Shown here: in pieces, positions 55,137 to 64,000 of the stretch
Numbering within the stretch: the first letter of the stretch is position 1
Layout: every line of letters starts with the position of its first letter
NCBI RefSeq assembly: GCF_900205865.1
Contig: NZ_LT906662.1
Location: 2,617,411-2,681,410, forward strand
DNA: 64,000 bases
Source: Thermoanaerobacterium sp. RBIITD
GTDB taxonomy: Bacteria > Bacillota > Thermoanaerobacteria > Thermoanaerobacterales > Thermoanaerobacteraceae
Reading direction: 5' to 3'
Made by a program: the position numbers and the translations under genes
Notes under the pieces: generated by a model
The model's input: the letters and a program-made list of their open reading frames with translations, nothing else
Database searches by the model: none
What the model was told of the DNA's origin: nothing

Positions 55137-55739
55137 ATGTCGGGAATAGAAAGCATTCTAAGCCACATCATAAATGACGCCGAGGAAGAAAAACAAAAAA
55201 TTTTAGCTGAAGCGAAAAATAAAGCAAAGGAAATTATTGATGCAGCAAATCGAAAAGCCGATGAAATAAAAAAAGACTTACATGAAAGGGCATATGAAAA
55301 AGCCGAAGATTACAAGAGAAGAAAAATAAGCATGGCAGAGTTGGATTTCAAAAAGGAAATACTTACCGCGAAGCAGAAATTTATAAATGATGCTTTTGAT
55401 AATGCCCTTTTATTTTTAAAAAATATGGATAGAGTTAAATACATCCAGTATTTGAGAAATTCAATCATTGAAGCGGTTGATAAAGGCGATGAACAAATAA
55501 TTGTAAACAGCAATGATAAAAATATAATATCACCAGAATTTCTAAAGGACATAAATGTCTTTTTAAATTCAAGGGGTATAAATGCAAATGTAACATTGTC
55601 TAATGAAACTGCCGATATAAGTGGCGGATTTATCATAAAATCCGATGATGTAGAAATAGATAATTCATTTGATACACTAATTCAGAATTTAAGGGAAGAT
55701 TTGGAGATACAAGTAGCCCAAATATTATTCAAAAGCTGA
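55137..55739 (+). CDS. atpE: V-type ATPase subunit E
   Basis: About 200 residues: an N-terminal coiled coil (EEEKQKILAEAKNKAKEII) and a C-terminal globular part (ISGGFIIKSDDVEIDNSFDTLI). Start at ATG 55137, because GAGGTGG is spaced properly from it rather than from GTG 55128. Outer-stalk subunit. Confidence 0.95.
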   Translation: MSGIESILSHIINDAEEEKQKILAEAKNKAKEIIDAANRKADEIKKDLHERAYEKAEDYKRRKISMAELDFKKEILTAKQKFINDAFDNALLFLKNMDRVKYIQYLRNSIIEAVDKGDEQIIVNSNDKNIISPEFLKDINVFLNSRGINANVTLSNETADISGGFIIKSDDVEIDNSFDTLIQNLREDLEIQVAQILFKS

Positions 55740-55751
55740 GGGGGCTATTTT

Positions 55752-56750
55752 ATGAATGATGCTAAATATATCTATGCAAATTCCAGAATAAAAGTGCTTG
55801 AAACACGCCTTTTAAATAGTGTAATTATCGAAAGACTGTTGAATGCAGATAGACTCGAAGAGGTTATTAAAATATTGAATGATACAGAATACAAAAATTA
55901 TTTTACTACAGTTGAGGATATTTTTAATTTTGAAGAGAATTTAGGGAGATTTTTAAAAGATAAGTTTAAGATTATTGAAGAATCAACGAAGACCAAAATT
56001 TTTGAGGAGTTTTTTACAATAATGTACGATTACCAAAATACAAAAGCATTGCTTAAAGCAAAATACCTGAATAATATAGATCTAAAAAGTATTTTAAGTT
56101 ATTCTGGAAATATCGATGTAAATCAATTGAAAAAAGCTATAGATAAAAGAGAATATAGTAATTTAACGACGTATTTAATTAATGGACTTGATGCAGCAGA
56201 GGCAAATTTTAATTTAACAAGGGATCCACAGCAAATTGATATTATTCTTGATAAAGCTTATTTTAAACAAAAATATGATATTTCATTAGATTTAGGCTAT
56301 GATTTTATAATAGATATGGTTAAGACAGAAATTGATTTAAACAATATTAGAACATACATAAGGTCATATAAACTCGGACTCACTGAAGGGGATTTTTCAA
56401 AAAATCTTCTTGATGACGGATATATAGATGCAAATACTTTTATCGAATGGTACAGGGATTCCATTGACATCCTTGAAAAGATTGAATTTACAAAATACAG
56501 CTCATTTAAAGATGCTGTGCAAAATTGGCTAAATACAAATTCACCGTCATATTTCGAAAAAAAGTTTGATAATTATATGCTAGATTTTGTCAAAAGTGGC
56601 AAGATGACTAACTTTGGCATAATGCCAATTATAGGGTATCTGTATTCTCTAATTAATGAAACAAAAAATTTAAGAATAATTTTCGTAGGAAAATTGAACG
56701 AAGTACCTAAAGAGCTAATTGAAGAAAGGTTACGTGATATGTATGTATAA
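55752..56750 (+). CDS. atpC: V-type ATPase subunit C (d)
   Basis: 332 residues, all-helical: YIYANSRIKVLETRLLN, FIIDMVKTEIDLNNIRTYIR, FGIMPIIGYLYSLINETKNLRIIF. The rotor cap linking the D-F shaft to the K ring. Overlaps atpF by 8 bp. Confidence 0.95.
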   Translation: MNDAKYIYANSRIKVLETRLLNSVIIERLLNADRLEEVIKILNDTEYKNYFTTVEDIFNFEENLGRFLKDKFKIIEESTKTKIFEEFFTIMYDYQNTKALLKAKYLNNIDLKSILSYSGNIDVNQLKKAIDKREYSNLTTYLINGLDAAEANFNLTRDPQQIDIILDKAYFKQKYDISLDLGYDFIIDMVKTEIDLNNIRTYIRSYKLGLTEGDFSKNLLDDGYIDANTFIEWYRDSIDILEKIEFTKYSSFKDAVQNWLNTNSPSYFEKKFDNYMLDFVKSGKMTNFGIMPIIGYLYSLINETKNLRIIFVGKLNEVPKELIEERLRDMYV

Positions 56751-57084
56751 GATGGGTGTAATAGGTGATAGAGATACCGCCATAGCATTTAAAGCACTTG
56801 GCATAAATACTTTTCCAGTCAATAGCGAATTAGATGCTGAAAACACAATAAAAAAATTAGCAAAAGATAATTATGCGGTAATTTTTATAACAGAGCAGCT
56901 TGCCAAGAATATTATGGGAACAATTGAAGAATATAATAGTAACCTTTTACCGTCAATTATTTTAATACCGGGAAACAAAGGTACCCTCGGAATAGCGATA
57001 AAAAATTTAGAGAAGTCCGTCGAAAAAGCGATCGGTGTAGATATTTTGTTTGAAAGCGAGGGAGATAGTATTGAAAGAGGGTAA
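56743..57084 (+). CDS. atpF: V-type ATPase subunit F
   Basis: 113 residues: [40 protein letters not shown]. Rossmann-like regulatory rotor subunit. Start at ATG 56743; ATG 56752 is an alternative. Overlaps the A gene start by 14 bp. Confidence 0.94.
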   Translation: MYKMGVIGDRDTAIAFKALGINTFPVNSELDAENTIKKLAKDNYAVIFITEQLAKNIMGTIEEYNSNLLPSIILIPGNKGTLGIAIKNLEKSVEKAIGVDILFESEGDSIERG

Positions 57085-58840
57085 AGTAATAAAGGTATCT
57101 GGACCTCTTGTCATAGCAGAGGGACTTGATGATGCAAAGATGTTCGATGTTGTCAGAGTCAGTGATAAAGGATTAATCGGCGAGATTATTGAAATGAGGG
57201 GCAGCAGGGCATCTATTCAGGTTTATGAAGAGACATCTGGTTTGGGCCCAGGCGACCCTGTCTATTCAACAGGTGTTCCTCTTAGTGTTGAACTTGGACC
57301 GGGGTTAATTGGCTCCATTTTTGATGGTATTCAAAGGCCGCTAGATGCCATACAAGAAATGGTTGGTGCAACAATTAAAAGAGGTGTACATGTTAATCCT
57401 ATCGATCATGAAAAAAAATGGAAATTTGAACCGATAGTAAAAGTTGGTGACAAAGTAGTTTCTGGTGATATAATCGGGAAAGTAAAAGAGACAACGGTTG
57501 TTGAGCATAGAATAATGGTTCCATGTGGCATTGAAGGCGAAATAGTAGAAATACAAAATGGCGAATATACAGTTGAAGATGTTGTCGCAAAGGTTAAAAC
57601 AGCGAAAGGGATTGTAGATTTATGTATGCTTCAAAAATGGCCTGTTAGAAAAATAAGGCCATATAAAGAAAAATTATCACCTGAAGAGCCAATGATAACA
57701 GGACAAAGGGTAATAGATACATTTTTTCCTGTAACAAAAGGCGGTACAGCATGTATACCAGGTCCATTTGGAAGCGGTAAGACTGTCGTACAACATCAAT
57801 TAGCTAAATGGGCTGATGCCGAAATTGTAGTCTATATAGGTTGTGGTGAAAGAGGAAATGAGATGACAGATGTATTGATGGAATTTCCTGAGTTAAAAGA
57901 TCCAAAAACAGGTGAACCTTTAATGAAGAGGACGGTTCTTATTGCAAATACATCAAATATGCCTGTTGCGGCACGTGAAGCATCTATATATACAGGTATT
58001 ACTATAGCTGAATATTTTAGGGATATGGGATATAGTGTGGCATTAATGGCTGATTCTACTTCTAGATGGGCGGAAGCTTTAAGGGAAATGTCAGGAAGAT
58101 TGGAAGAAATGCCAGGTGAAGAAGGTTATCCTGCATACCTTGCATCACGCCTTGCAGAATTCTATGAAAGAGCTGGTTATGTAAGATGCTTAGGAAGTCA
58201 GGAAAGAGAAGGGGCTGTCACGGCAGTTGGTGCAGTTTCACCACCTGGTGGAGACCTTTCAGAACCAGTTACACAGGCTACATTAAGAGTTGTTAAAGTT
58301 TTCTGGGCACTTGATGCGACATTAGCATTTGCAAGGCATTTTCCAGCTATAAATTGGCTTACAAGTTATTCACTTTATCTTGATAAAACAAATGAATGGG
58401 CAAATGAGCATATAGCATCAGATTGGAGAGACCTTAGGAGTACTGCTATAAGACTTTTGCAGGATGAAGCGAACCTTGAGGAAATCGTAAGATTGGTAGG
58501 TATTGATGCACTTTCAGTGTATGATAGATTAACTCTTGAGATAACAAAGTCTATTAGAGAGGATTTTCTTCATCAAAACGCATTTGATGAAATTGATACA
58601 TATACATCTATAAAAAAGCAGTATCGAATGCTTAGAGCAATTATTTTATTATATGAGGAAGCCAAAAAAGCTATAGACAGTGGTGCATCATTTAGATCAG
58701 TTACAGAAGTAAAAGTTAGAGAAAAGATTTCAAGAATGAAGTATATAAGTGAAAATAACCTTAGTGAATTTGATAATATTGAAAATGAGATAAAAGAGCA
58801 GATGGCCTCTTTGATAAAGGAGGAAAACGTCAATGCTTAA
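57071..58840 (+). CDS. atpA: V-type ATPase catalytic subunit A
   Basis: 589 residues from TTG 57071 (GAGGGAGA upstream). Walker [14 protein letters not shown], Walker [23 protein letters not shown], and the non-homologous insert [16 protein letters not shown] typical of A-type subunits. Hydrolyses or makes ATP. Confidence 0.97.
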   Translation: MKEGKVIKVSGPLVIAEGLDDAKMFDVVRVSDKGLIGEIIEMRGSRASIQVYEETSGLGPGDPVYSTGVPLSVELGPGLIGSIFDGIQRPLDAIQEMVGATIKRGVHVNPIDHEKKWKFEPIVKVGDKVVSGDIIGKVKETTVVEHRIMVPCGIEGEIVEIQNGEYTVEDVVAKVKTAKGIVDLCMLQKWPVRKIRPYKEKLSPEEPMITGQRVIDTFFPVTKGGTACIPGPFGSGKTVVQHQLAKWADAEIVVYIGCGERGNEMTDVLMEFPELKDPKTGEPLMKRTVLIANTSNMPVAAREASIYTGITIAEYFRDMGYSVALMADSTSRWAEALREMSGRLEEMPGEEGYPAYLASRLAEFYERAGYVRCLGSQEREGAVTAVGAVSPPGGDLSEPVTQATLRVVKVFWALDATLAFARHFPAINWLTSYSLYLDKTNEWANEHIASDWRDLRSTAIRLLQDEANLEEIVRLVGIDALSVYDRLTLEITKSIREDFLHQNAFDEIDTYTSIKKQYRMLRAIILLYEEAKKAIDSGASFRSVTEVKVREKISRMKYISENNLSEFDNIENEIKEQMASLIKEENVNA

Positions 58841-60230
58841 AGAATATAGAACAATAAGAGAAGTCGCAGGTCCTCTAATGCTAGTTGATAATGTATCAGG
58901 TGTCAAATATAATGAACTTGTAGAAATAGAGTTAAAAAATGGAGAGATAAGGCGTGGACAAGTACTTGAAGTAAATGAAGATAAGGCACTAGTACAGCTT
59001 TTTGAAGGTTCAACAGGGATTAACATCAATGAAGGAAAAGTAAGATTTTTAGGAAGAAGTATTGAGCTAGGCGTCTCAATAGATATGCTTGGAAGAATAT
59101 TTGATGGATTTGGTAGGCCAAAAGACAATGGACCACGTATTATTCCTGAAAAAAAACTTGACATAAATGGAGAACCTTTAAACCCTGTTGCAAGAGATTA
59201 CCCATCGGAATTTATACAGACAGGTATATCTGCAATAGATGGCTTAAATACACTTGTAAGAGGACAAAAGCTTCCTATATTTTCTGCATCTGGTTTACCC
59301 CATAACGAACTTGCAGCACAGATTGCAAGGCAATCAAAAGTTCTTGGTGCGGAGAGCAAATTTGCAGTTGTTTTTGGTGCAATGGGAATAACATTTGAAG
59401 AAGCGAATTTCTTTATCAATGATTTTAGGAGAACGGGGGCCATTGATAGGTCTGTATTGTTTATAAATCTTGCCAATGACCCAGCGATTGAACGTATAGC
59501 AACACCTCGTATGGCTCTTACAGCTGCAGAATATCTTGCATTTGAAAAAGATATGCATGTCCTTGTAATATTAACAGATATGACCAATTATTGCGAGGCA
59601 TTAAGGGAGATATCAGCAGCCAGGAGGGAAGTGCCTGGTAGAAGAGGATACCCTGGATACATGTATACGGACCTTTCTACAATATATGAAAGAGCGGGTA
59701 GAGTAAAGGACAAGAATGGTTCAATAACCCAGATACCTATTCTTACTATGCCGGAAGATGATAAAACACATCCTATTCCAGACTTAACAGGGTATATTAC
59801 AGAAGGTCAAATTATCTTAAATAGAGAGATCATGAGACGTGGAATAAATCCACCTATTGATGTATTACAATCACTATCGAGGTTAAAGGATAAAGGTATA
59901 GGAAAGGGCAAGACAAGAGAAGACCATGCAGATACAATGAATCAACTTTTTGCAGCATATGCTCATGGCAAAGAATCAAAGGAATTAGCAGTTGTATTGG
60001 GTGAAGCTGCTTTAAGTGATACAGACAAGCTCTATGCATCCTTTTCAGATGAATTTGAAAAAAGATATATAAAACAAGGGTCAGATGAAAATAGGACAAT
60101 TGAAGAAACACTAAATCTTGGATGGCAGCTTTTGACGCTTTTGCCAAAGAGCGAATTAAAAAGGGTTAGAGATGAGTATATAGAAAAGTACTTACCTAAG
60201 AAAAATGAAACTGCTAAGGGGGATAAATAG
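58833..60230 (+). CDS. atpB: V-type ATPase subunit B
   Basis: 465 residues, overlapping A by 8 bp. [23 protein letters not shown] lacks the P-loop GKT, as expected for [19 protein letters not shown] and [20 protein letters not shown] are conserved. Non-catalytic nucleotide-binding subunit. Confidence 0.97.
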   Translation: MLKEYRTIREVAGPLMLVDNVSGVKYNELVEIELKNGEIRRGQVLEVNEDKALVQLFEGSTGININEGKVRFLGRSIELGVSIDMLGRIFDGFGRPKDNGPRIIPEKKLDINGEPLNPVARDYPSEFIQTGISAIDGLNTLVRGQKLPIFSASGLPHNELAAQIARQSKVLGAESKFAVVFGAMGITFEEANFFINDFRRTGAIDRSVLFINLANDPAIERIATPRMALTAAEYLAFEKDMHVLVILTDMTNYCEALREISAARREVPGRRGYPGYMYTDLSTIYERAGRVKDKNGSITQIPILTMPEDDKTHPIPDLTGYITEGQIILNREIMRRGINPPIDVLQSLSRLKDKGIGKGKTREDHADTMNQLFAAYAHGKESKELAVVLGEAALSDTDKLYASFSDEFEKRYIKQGSDENRTIEETLNLGWQLLTLLPKSELKRVRDEYIEKYLPKKNETAKGDK

Positions 60231-60232
60231 CC

Positions 60233-60871
60233 ATGAGACTGGCAGTTAATCCTAATCGTATGGAACTTACAAAGCTAAGAAGACGGCTAAACGTTGCTGA
60301 AAGAGGTCATAAACTTTTAAAAGATAAGCAAGATGGCCTTATTCAAAAATATGTTGACCTTGTAAAGCAGAACAAAAAGATGAGAGAGGATATTGAAAAA
60401 GACCTTGTGTATGCTCTAAAAAATTTCCTTATGGCAAGAGCGGTTATGTCTTCTGAGGCTTTAGAAGAAAGTATTATGTTTCCTAAGATGGAAGTAGATA
60501 TAGATATAAAGTATAAAAGCATCATGAGTGTTGTTATTCCTAAGATAGAGATATCAAAGCAAAAAGTCTCAGAAGGTGGTGAAATACCATACAGTTTTAT
60601 TTCAACATCAGCGGAGCTTGATAGTGCAATATCTATTTTAAATAACCTTCTTCCAAGACTTTTGGAATTAGCAGAAGTTGAAAAGACCGTGAAACTTCTA
60701 TCAATTGAGATAGAAAAGACAAGACGACGTGTTAATGCACTTGAATATATTATGATACCACAGCTTGAGGAAACAATAAAATTTATAAGCATGAAACTTG
60801 ACGAAAATGAAAGAGGAAATATAACGAGACTTATGAAAGTAAAAGAGATGGCAAATCAGAATACAATATGA
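60233..60871 (+). CDS. atpD: V-type ATPase subunit D
   Basis: 212 residues: PNRMELTKLRRRLNVAERGHKLLKDKQDGL is the family start; two long helices (ARAVMSSEALEES and RRRVNALEYIMIPQLEETIKFI) form the central shaft. Two nt after atpB; the last gene of the operon. Confidence 0.96.
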   Translation: MRLAVNPNRMELTKLRRRLNVAERGHKLLKDKQDGLIQKYVDLVKQNKKMREDIEKDLVYALKNFLMARAVMSSEALEESIMFPKMEVDIDIKYKSIMSVVIPKIEISKQKVSEGGEIPYSFISTSAELDSAISILNNLLPRLLELAEVEKTVKLLSIEIEKTRRRVNALEYIMIPQLEETIKFISMKLDENERGNITRLMKVKEMANQNTI

Positions 60872-60954
60872 TGTGTGTATTGGCCATAATAAATATCAAT
60901 GGAATAGTGAAAATAGAAAAGAAAATGTGTATTAGGAAGGGATGTATACCAACA

Positions 60955-61227
60955 ATGAAGAAGATGGTCCATCTTAAATTAACAGGTTATGTACAAGGAG
61001 TAGGTTTAAGATACTCTGTCTATCGAATGGCATGTAATCTTAATATAACAGGTTATGCAAAAAATTTATATGACGGCAGTGTTGAGATAGTTGCCGAAGG
61101 CGATGAAGAAAACATAAAGGAATTGATATATTACATAAAAAATGGTTTGAGATGGGCTCAAGTCGATAATGTAGAAGAAAAATGGGAAGACTATAAAGGC
61201 GAATATAGTAATTTTGATATAAGGTAA
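60955..61227 (+). CDS. acyP: Acylphosphatase
   Basis: About 90 residues. VHLKLTGYVQGVGLRYSVYR holds the phosphate loop and catalytic Arg (VQGVGLR; Leu in place of the usual Phe), and GYAKNLYDGSVEIVAEGD holds the catalytic Asn. Start at ATG 60955 or 60964; a longer frame upstream is unlikely. Hydrolyses acyl phosphates. Confidence 0.93.
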   Translation: MKKMVHLKLTGYVQGVGLRYSVYRMACNLNITGYAKNLYDGSVEIVAEGDEENIKELIYYIKNGLRWAQVDNVEEKWEDYKGEYSNFDIR

Positions 61228-61279
61228 AAAATAATAATTTCACATTTTTACGTATATTTAATATCCCCTTAATTATTTA

Positions 61280-61308
61280 TTAACAATTTGATGATATATT
61301 ATTGTTAA
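61280..61308. promoter_or_regulatory. Inverted repeat overlapping the promoter region of the PHP gene
   Basis: TTAACAAT (61280-61287) and ATTGTTAA (61301-61308), perfect complements 13 bp apart, with TTTGATG and TATATT between. Possible operator. Confidence 0.45.
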
Positions 61309-61333
61309 CAAAAAGAAAGGGGATTATTTTATA

Positions 61334-62710
61334 TTGAAACAAAAAGAAACGTTTAATGACGAATTGAACCCACGTGTATATAGATTCGAAGGAATTTTAA
61401 CATCTACAGATAGAAAAAAATATTACGAATATTCTTTTGAAGTATATGAGGATGTTAACAGAATAACAATTGAATTAAGATATAATGAAGAAACTGGAAA
61501 TATTATAACGACAACAGTATTTGACCCATGTGGCTTTAGGGGGAGGGGTGCAAAAAGATCGAAGAGAAATGCTATTCTTATGGATATATCAAATAATCCA
61601 ACGCCAGGAGTTGTTCCTGGGGCAATAGTACCTGGTAAATGGATTCTTGAGGTCGAACCTGCTGATATATATGGTTTCTGCCTTTATGAGATAGTGATAA
61701 AGCTATTTAGAGGCAGTGGTGAAGAAATTTATACAAAAATTAAAAGTAGAGAAACTATAATAAATCCTAATGCAGGCTGGTATAAAGGTGAACTTCATTT
61801 ACATTCAATTGAAAGTGATGGAATTGAATCTGTTTCTTCATTGATAAGTATGGCTGAAGAAGAAAAGCTTGATTATATAGCTATTACAGACCACAATACA
61901 GTAAGTCAGTGGAGCAAATTTGTAACGTCCGATACACTTGCTATTTTAAAAGGAATTGAATTATCAACATATAACGGTCATGCTAATGTATATGGCGTAA
62001 AGAATTGGATAGACTGGAGAGTTGGATATAATGGCCTTAATGTAGATACAATTATTGATTTGGTACACCAAGATGGTGGAATTATTTCTATAAATCATCC
62101 GTGTGCACCTAGCTTAGATGGACATTTATGTTGGAGCCACGATACAGATTACAGCAAAGTTGATGCGATAGAAATATGGAATGCACCATGGCTTTCTTTA
62201 AATGGTGACGGTAACAAAAAGGCAAGAAAACTATGGGATAAATTATTAAATAAAGGTTATAAAATTGCCGGTATTGGTGGAAGTGACCTCCATCAAATTG
62301 ATGGCATATTGAAAAAGCTTGGAAAAATGTTGACATATATATATTGCGATAACCTATCAAATAAATCTATTATAGATGGTATAAAAAAATGCAAAGCTTT
62401 TGTGACGATGGGCCCATATATTGATTTTACAATCGAAAATGAAACTGAAAAAGTATCTATTGGCGATTCTATCGGAAGTGGTATCGTGAAATTAAACATT
62501 GTTGCAAGAGATATTGTAAAGGGAAATGACATTGTTATTGTAAAAGATGGCGAGATTGAGAAGAAAATAAAAGCTGATAAAGGCTCAGTGACATATGAAT
62601 ATACTGGAAATTTACAGCAAGGTTCATGGTACCGAATTGAGATATATGATAATAACAGGAATGAAAATGACGAGCTTGTTGCAATTACAAATCCAATATG
62701 GGGAAGATAA
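61334..62710 (+). CDS. PHP-domain metallohydrolase (CehA/McbA-like)
   Basis: 458 residues, TTG start behind AAAGGGG. An N-terminal beta domain (1-150, YEYSFEVYEDVNRITIELRY) precedes the PHP core GELHLHSIESDG, YIAITDHNTVSQW, INHPCAPS and IGGSDLH, giving the metal His/Asp set. A C-terminal Ig-like segment follows. Predicted phosphoesterase; no signal peptide. Substrate unknown. Confidence 0.88.
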   Translation: MKQKETFNDELNPRVYRFEGILTSTDRKKYYEYSFEVYEDVNRITIELRYNEETGNIITTTVFDPCGFRGRGAKRSKRNAILMDISNNPTPGVVPGAIVPGKWILEVEPADIYGFCLYEIVIKLFRGSGEEIYTKIKSRETIINPNAGWYKGELHLHSIESDGIESVSSLISMAEEEKLDYIAITDHNTVSQWSKFVTSDTLAILKGIELSTYNGHANVYGVKNWIDWRVGYNGLNVDTIIDLVHQDGGIISINHPCAPSLDGHLCWSHDTDYSKVDAIEIWNAPWLSLNGDGNKKARKLWDKLLNKGYKIAGIGGSDLHQIDGILKKLGKMLTYIYCDNLSNKSIIDGIKKCKAFVTMGPYIDFTIENETEKVSIGDSIGSGIVKLNIVARDIVKGNDIVIVKDGEIEKKIKADKGSVTYEYTGNLQQGSWYRIEIYDNNRNENDELVAITNPIWGR

Positions 62711-62807
62711 CTGCCTTGCCGGCATATTTTTTTGGCATATTTTCAAACGGTTACATATATGATATAATGTATATAGAAAATATTAAAAATATGCGAAGGT
62801 GTAAAAT

Positions 62808-64000
62808 ATGAAGGCAGATTTAGGACTTAATTTGAAACAAGTACAGAAATTAATAATGACACCGGAATTAAAGCAGGCTATCGAAATTCTTCAATTAAAC
62901 TCATATGAGTTAAATGACCTTATTACTACAGAAACAGAAAATAATCCTTTGCTTGAAATAGTTGAAAATGATAAAGACAATATGTTTGAAACATATATGG
63001 ATATATATAAATATAATACTTTAGAGAGTTCTGATTACAGCGGTGAAGATGAAGAAAAAGATGAAATAGGCTTTGACAATATTATAAGTGATAGAACGTC
63101 ATTGATGGACCATTTGATGTTTCAATTGCATATAACACCAGTGCCAAAGAAAATAAGAGAAATATGCAAAACAATAATATATTATCTTGATAGTAATGGT
63201 TATCTTAATGAAAATTTGAAAAATATAAAGGAAACTTATAAGTATAATGATAGAGATATTCAAGAAGCCTTGTCAATAGTACAAACATTTGATCCGCCGG
63301 GTATTGCAGCAAGGAATTTAAATGAATGTCTTAAGCTTCAGCTTATATCGAAGAATTTATATAATGGAATATTAAAAGAAATTGTAGATAATTATCTAAG
63401 TGAGGTAGGCGATAACAGGTTAAGCTATGTTGCTAAAAAGCTTAATACTGATATTAGAGAAATACAAAAGGCTGTTGATGAAATAAAAAAATTAAATCCA
63501 AAACCTGGTGCAAATTTTTCCTCATATAATGATGTCAGATATGTATTACCTGATGCTTATATAAAGAAAATTAATGATGAATATATTGTTTTAATTAATG
63601 ATTCATTATATCCTGGACTTAAAATAAATAAGACATATGAAAATATACTAAGACAAACTGATGATGATAATATCAAAAAATATCTAAGCTCAAAAATGCA
63701 ATCAGCATTATGGCTCATAAAAAGCATTGAAAGTAGGCGTGATACCCTATACAAAGTATTAAAGGCAATAGTGAATGAACAAAGAGAGTTTTTTGAAAGA
63801 GGACAAAAATATATTAAGCCTATGAATTTGAAGCAGATTGCGGACATTGTGGGTGTTCATGAGTCTACTGTTAGCAGAGCAATAAACGGAAAATTTGTTG
63901 ATACACCACTTGGAGTTTATGAAATTAAACATTTTTTCCAGAATGGAATAAAAAATAATGAAGGCGAAAAATATTCAGCCGAAATGTTAAAAGAATTAAT
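62808..64000 (+). CDS. rpoN: RNA polymerase sigma-54 factor, 3' end outside window
   Basis: 397 codons, open to the window edge. Region I MKADLGLNLKQVQKLIMTPELKQAI (activator-contact, Gln-rich helix), an acidic region II (EDEEKDEIGFD), the core-binding domain (SIVQTFDPPGIAARNLNECLKLQL), and the HTH IADIVGVHESTVSRAINGKFV. The RpoN box lies beyond the window. AGGTG precedes the ATG. Needs an enhancer-binding activator to open promoters. Confidence 0.96.
   Translation, partial: MKADLGLNLKQVQKLIMTPELKQAIEILQLNSYELNDLITTETENNPLLEIVENDKDNMFETYMDIYKYNTLESSDYSGEDEEKDEIGFDNIISDRTSLMDHLMFQLHITPVPKKIREICKTIIYYLDSNGYLNENLKNIKETYKYNDRDIQEALSIVQTFDPPGIAARNLNECLKLQLISKNLYNGILKEIVDNYLSEVGDNRLSYVAKKLNTDIREIQKAVDEIKKLNPKPGANFSSYNDVRYVLPDAYIKKINDEYIVLINDSLYPGLKINKTYENILRQTDDDNIKKYLSSKMQSALWLIKSIESRRDTLYKVLKAIVNEQREFFERGQKYIKPMNLKQIADIVGVHESTVSRAINGKFVDTPLGVYEIKHFFQNGIKNNEGEKYSAEMLKEL

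Noticed and set aside
1-64000. CRISPR array or rRNA operon
   Set aside because: No regularly spaced repeats and no rRNA-like stretches found on either strand by eye.

Overview
The window is chromosomal DNA of a low-GC, anaerobic, endospore-forming Firmicute. Three things point there. Spore genes are present (a cotJABC operon and a decayed SASP gene). The oxygen-sensitive and anaerobe-type repertoire is large (rubrerythrin, ferredoxins, radical SAM enzymes, PerR, Na+-type V-ATPase, membrane pyrophosphatase). AT-rich codon use and GGAGG-type ribosome sites run throughout. The set as a whole (hppA, citramalate synthase, V-ATPase operon, AddAB, LonB) resembles the Thermoanaerobacterium/Thermoanaerobacter group; that placement is inference, since no rRNA is present.

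Layout. 1-2.5 kb: cotJ operon (minus strand) and an RlmD/TrmA-family RNA methyltransferase. 2.5-6.4 kb: a visibly GC-richer island holding a ribosomal-peptide (RiPP) cluster: an HxlR regulator, a 67-aa Cys-rich ACGX-repeat precursor, a radical SAM/SPASM maturase, two nitroreductases and a sirtuin. The sirtuin is cut off by an IS21-type element (6.4-8.5 kb). 8.5-19.8 kb: remains of a prophage packaging/head module (terminase, portal, protease, capsid, connectors, tail completion), nearly every gene broken by stops or frameshifts, but with an intact toxin-antitoxin pair. Its right side is broken by an orphan IS21 end joined to a decayed ISL3-type element. 19.9-23 kb: TPP riboswitch and thiSGHE. 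23-23.6 kb: a ruined tRNA locus (promoter, terminator, tRNA-Lys 3' half, tRNA-Leu without variable arm).

23.7-52 kb is core genome: K+-dependent membrane pyrophosphatase, an FMN-dependent alpha-hydroxy-acid dehydrogenase, citramalate synthase (isoleucine precursor), AddB/AddA recombination nuclease, M29 aminopeptidase, a pseudouridine synthase, a PflA-like radical SAM protein convergent with it, ferredoxins, rubrerythrin, a broken nucleoside kinase, a second SPASM protein with a membrane-linked HTH protein, LonB-type protease, queG-nth, a VanW protein, PerR and a HAD phosphatase. 52.4-60.9 kb is a complete V-type ATPase operon (stalk, I, K, E, C, F, A, B, D) whose K subunit carries the Na+ ligands. 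Acylphosphatase, a PHP-domain protein and the 5' part of rpoN (sigma-54) finish the window.

The most interesting system is the RiPP cluster. Its precursor has six Cys in perfectly mirror-symmetric spacing (4-13-9-13-4). It lies next to a divergent HxlR gene with a perfect 21-bp operator, and a hairpin separates precursor from maturase. The cluster's last gene was destroyed by an IS insertion. Other points worth following: a small Cys-rich membrane protein, an AddA with an apparent Fe-S nuclease motif paired with an AddB lacking its P-loop, the ruined tRNA locus, and a nucleoside kinase with its middle third deleted.
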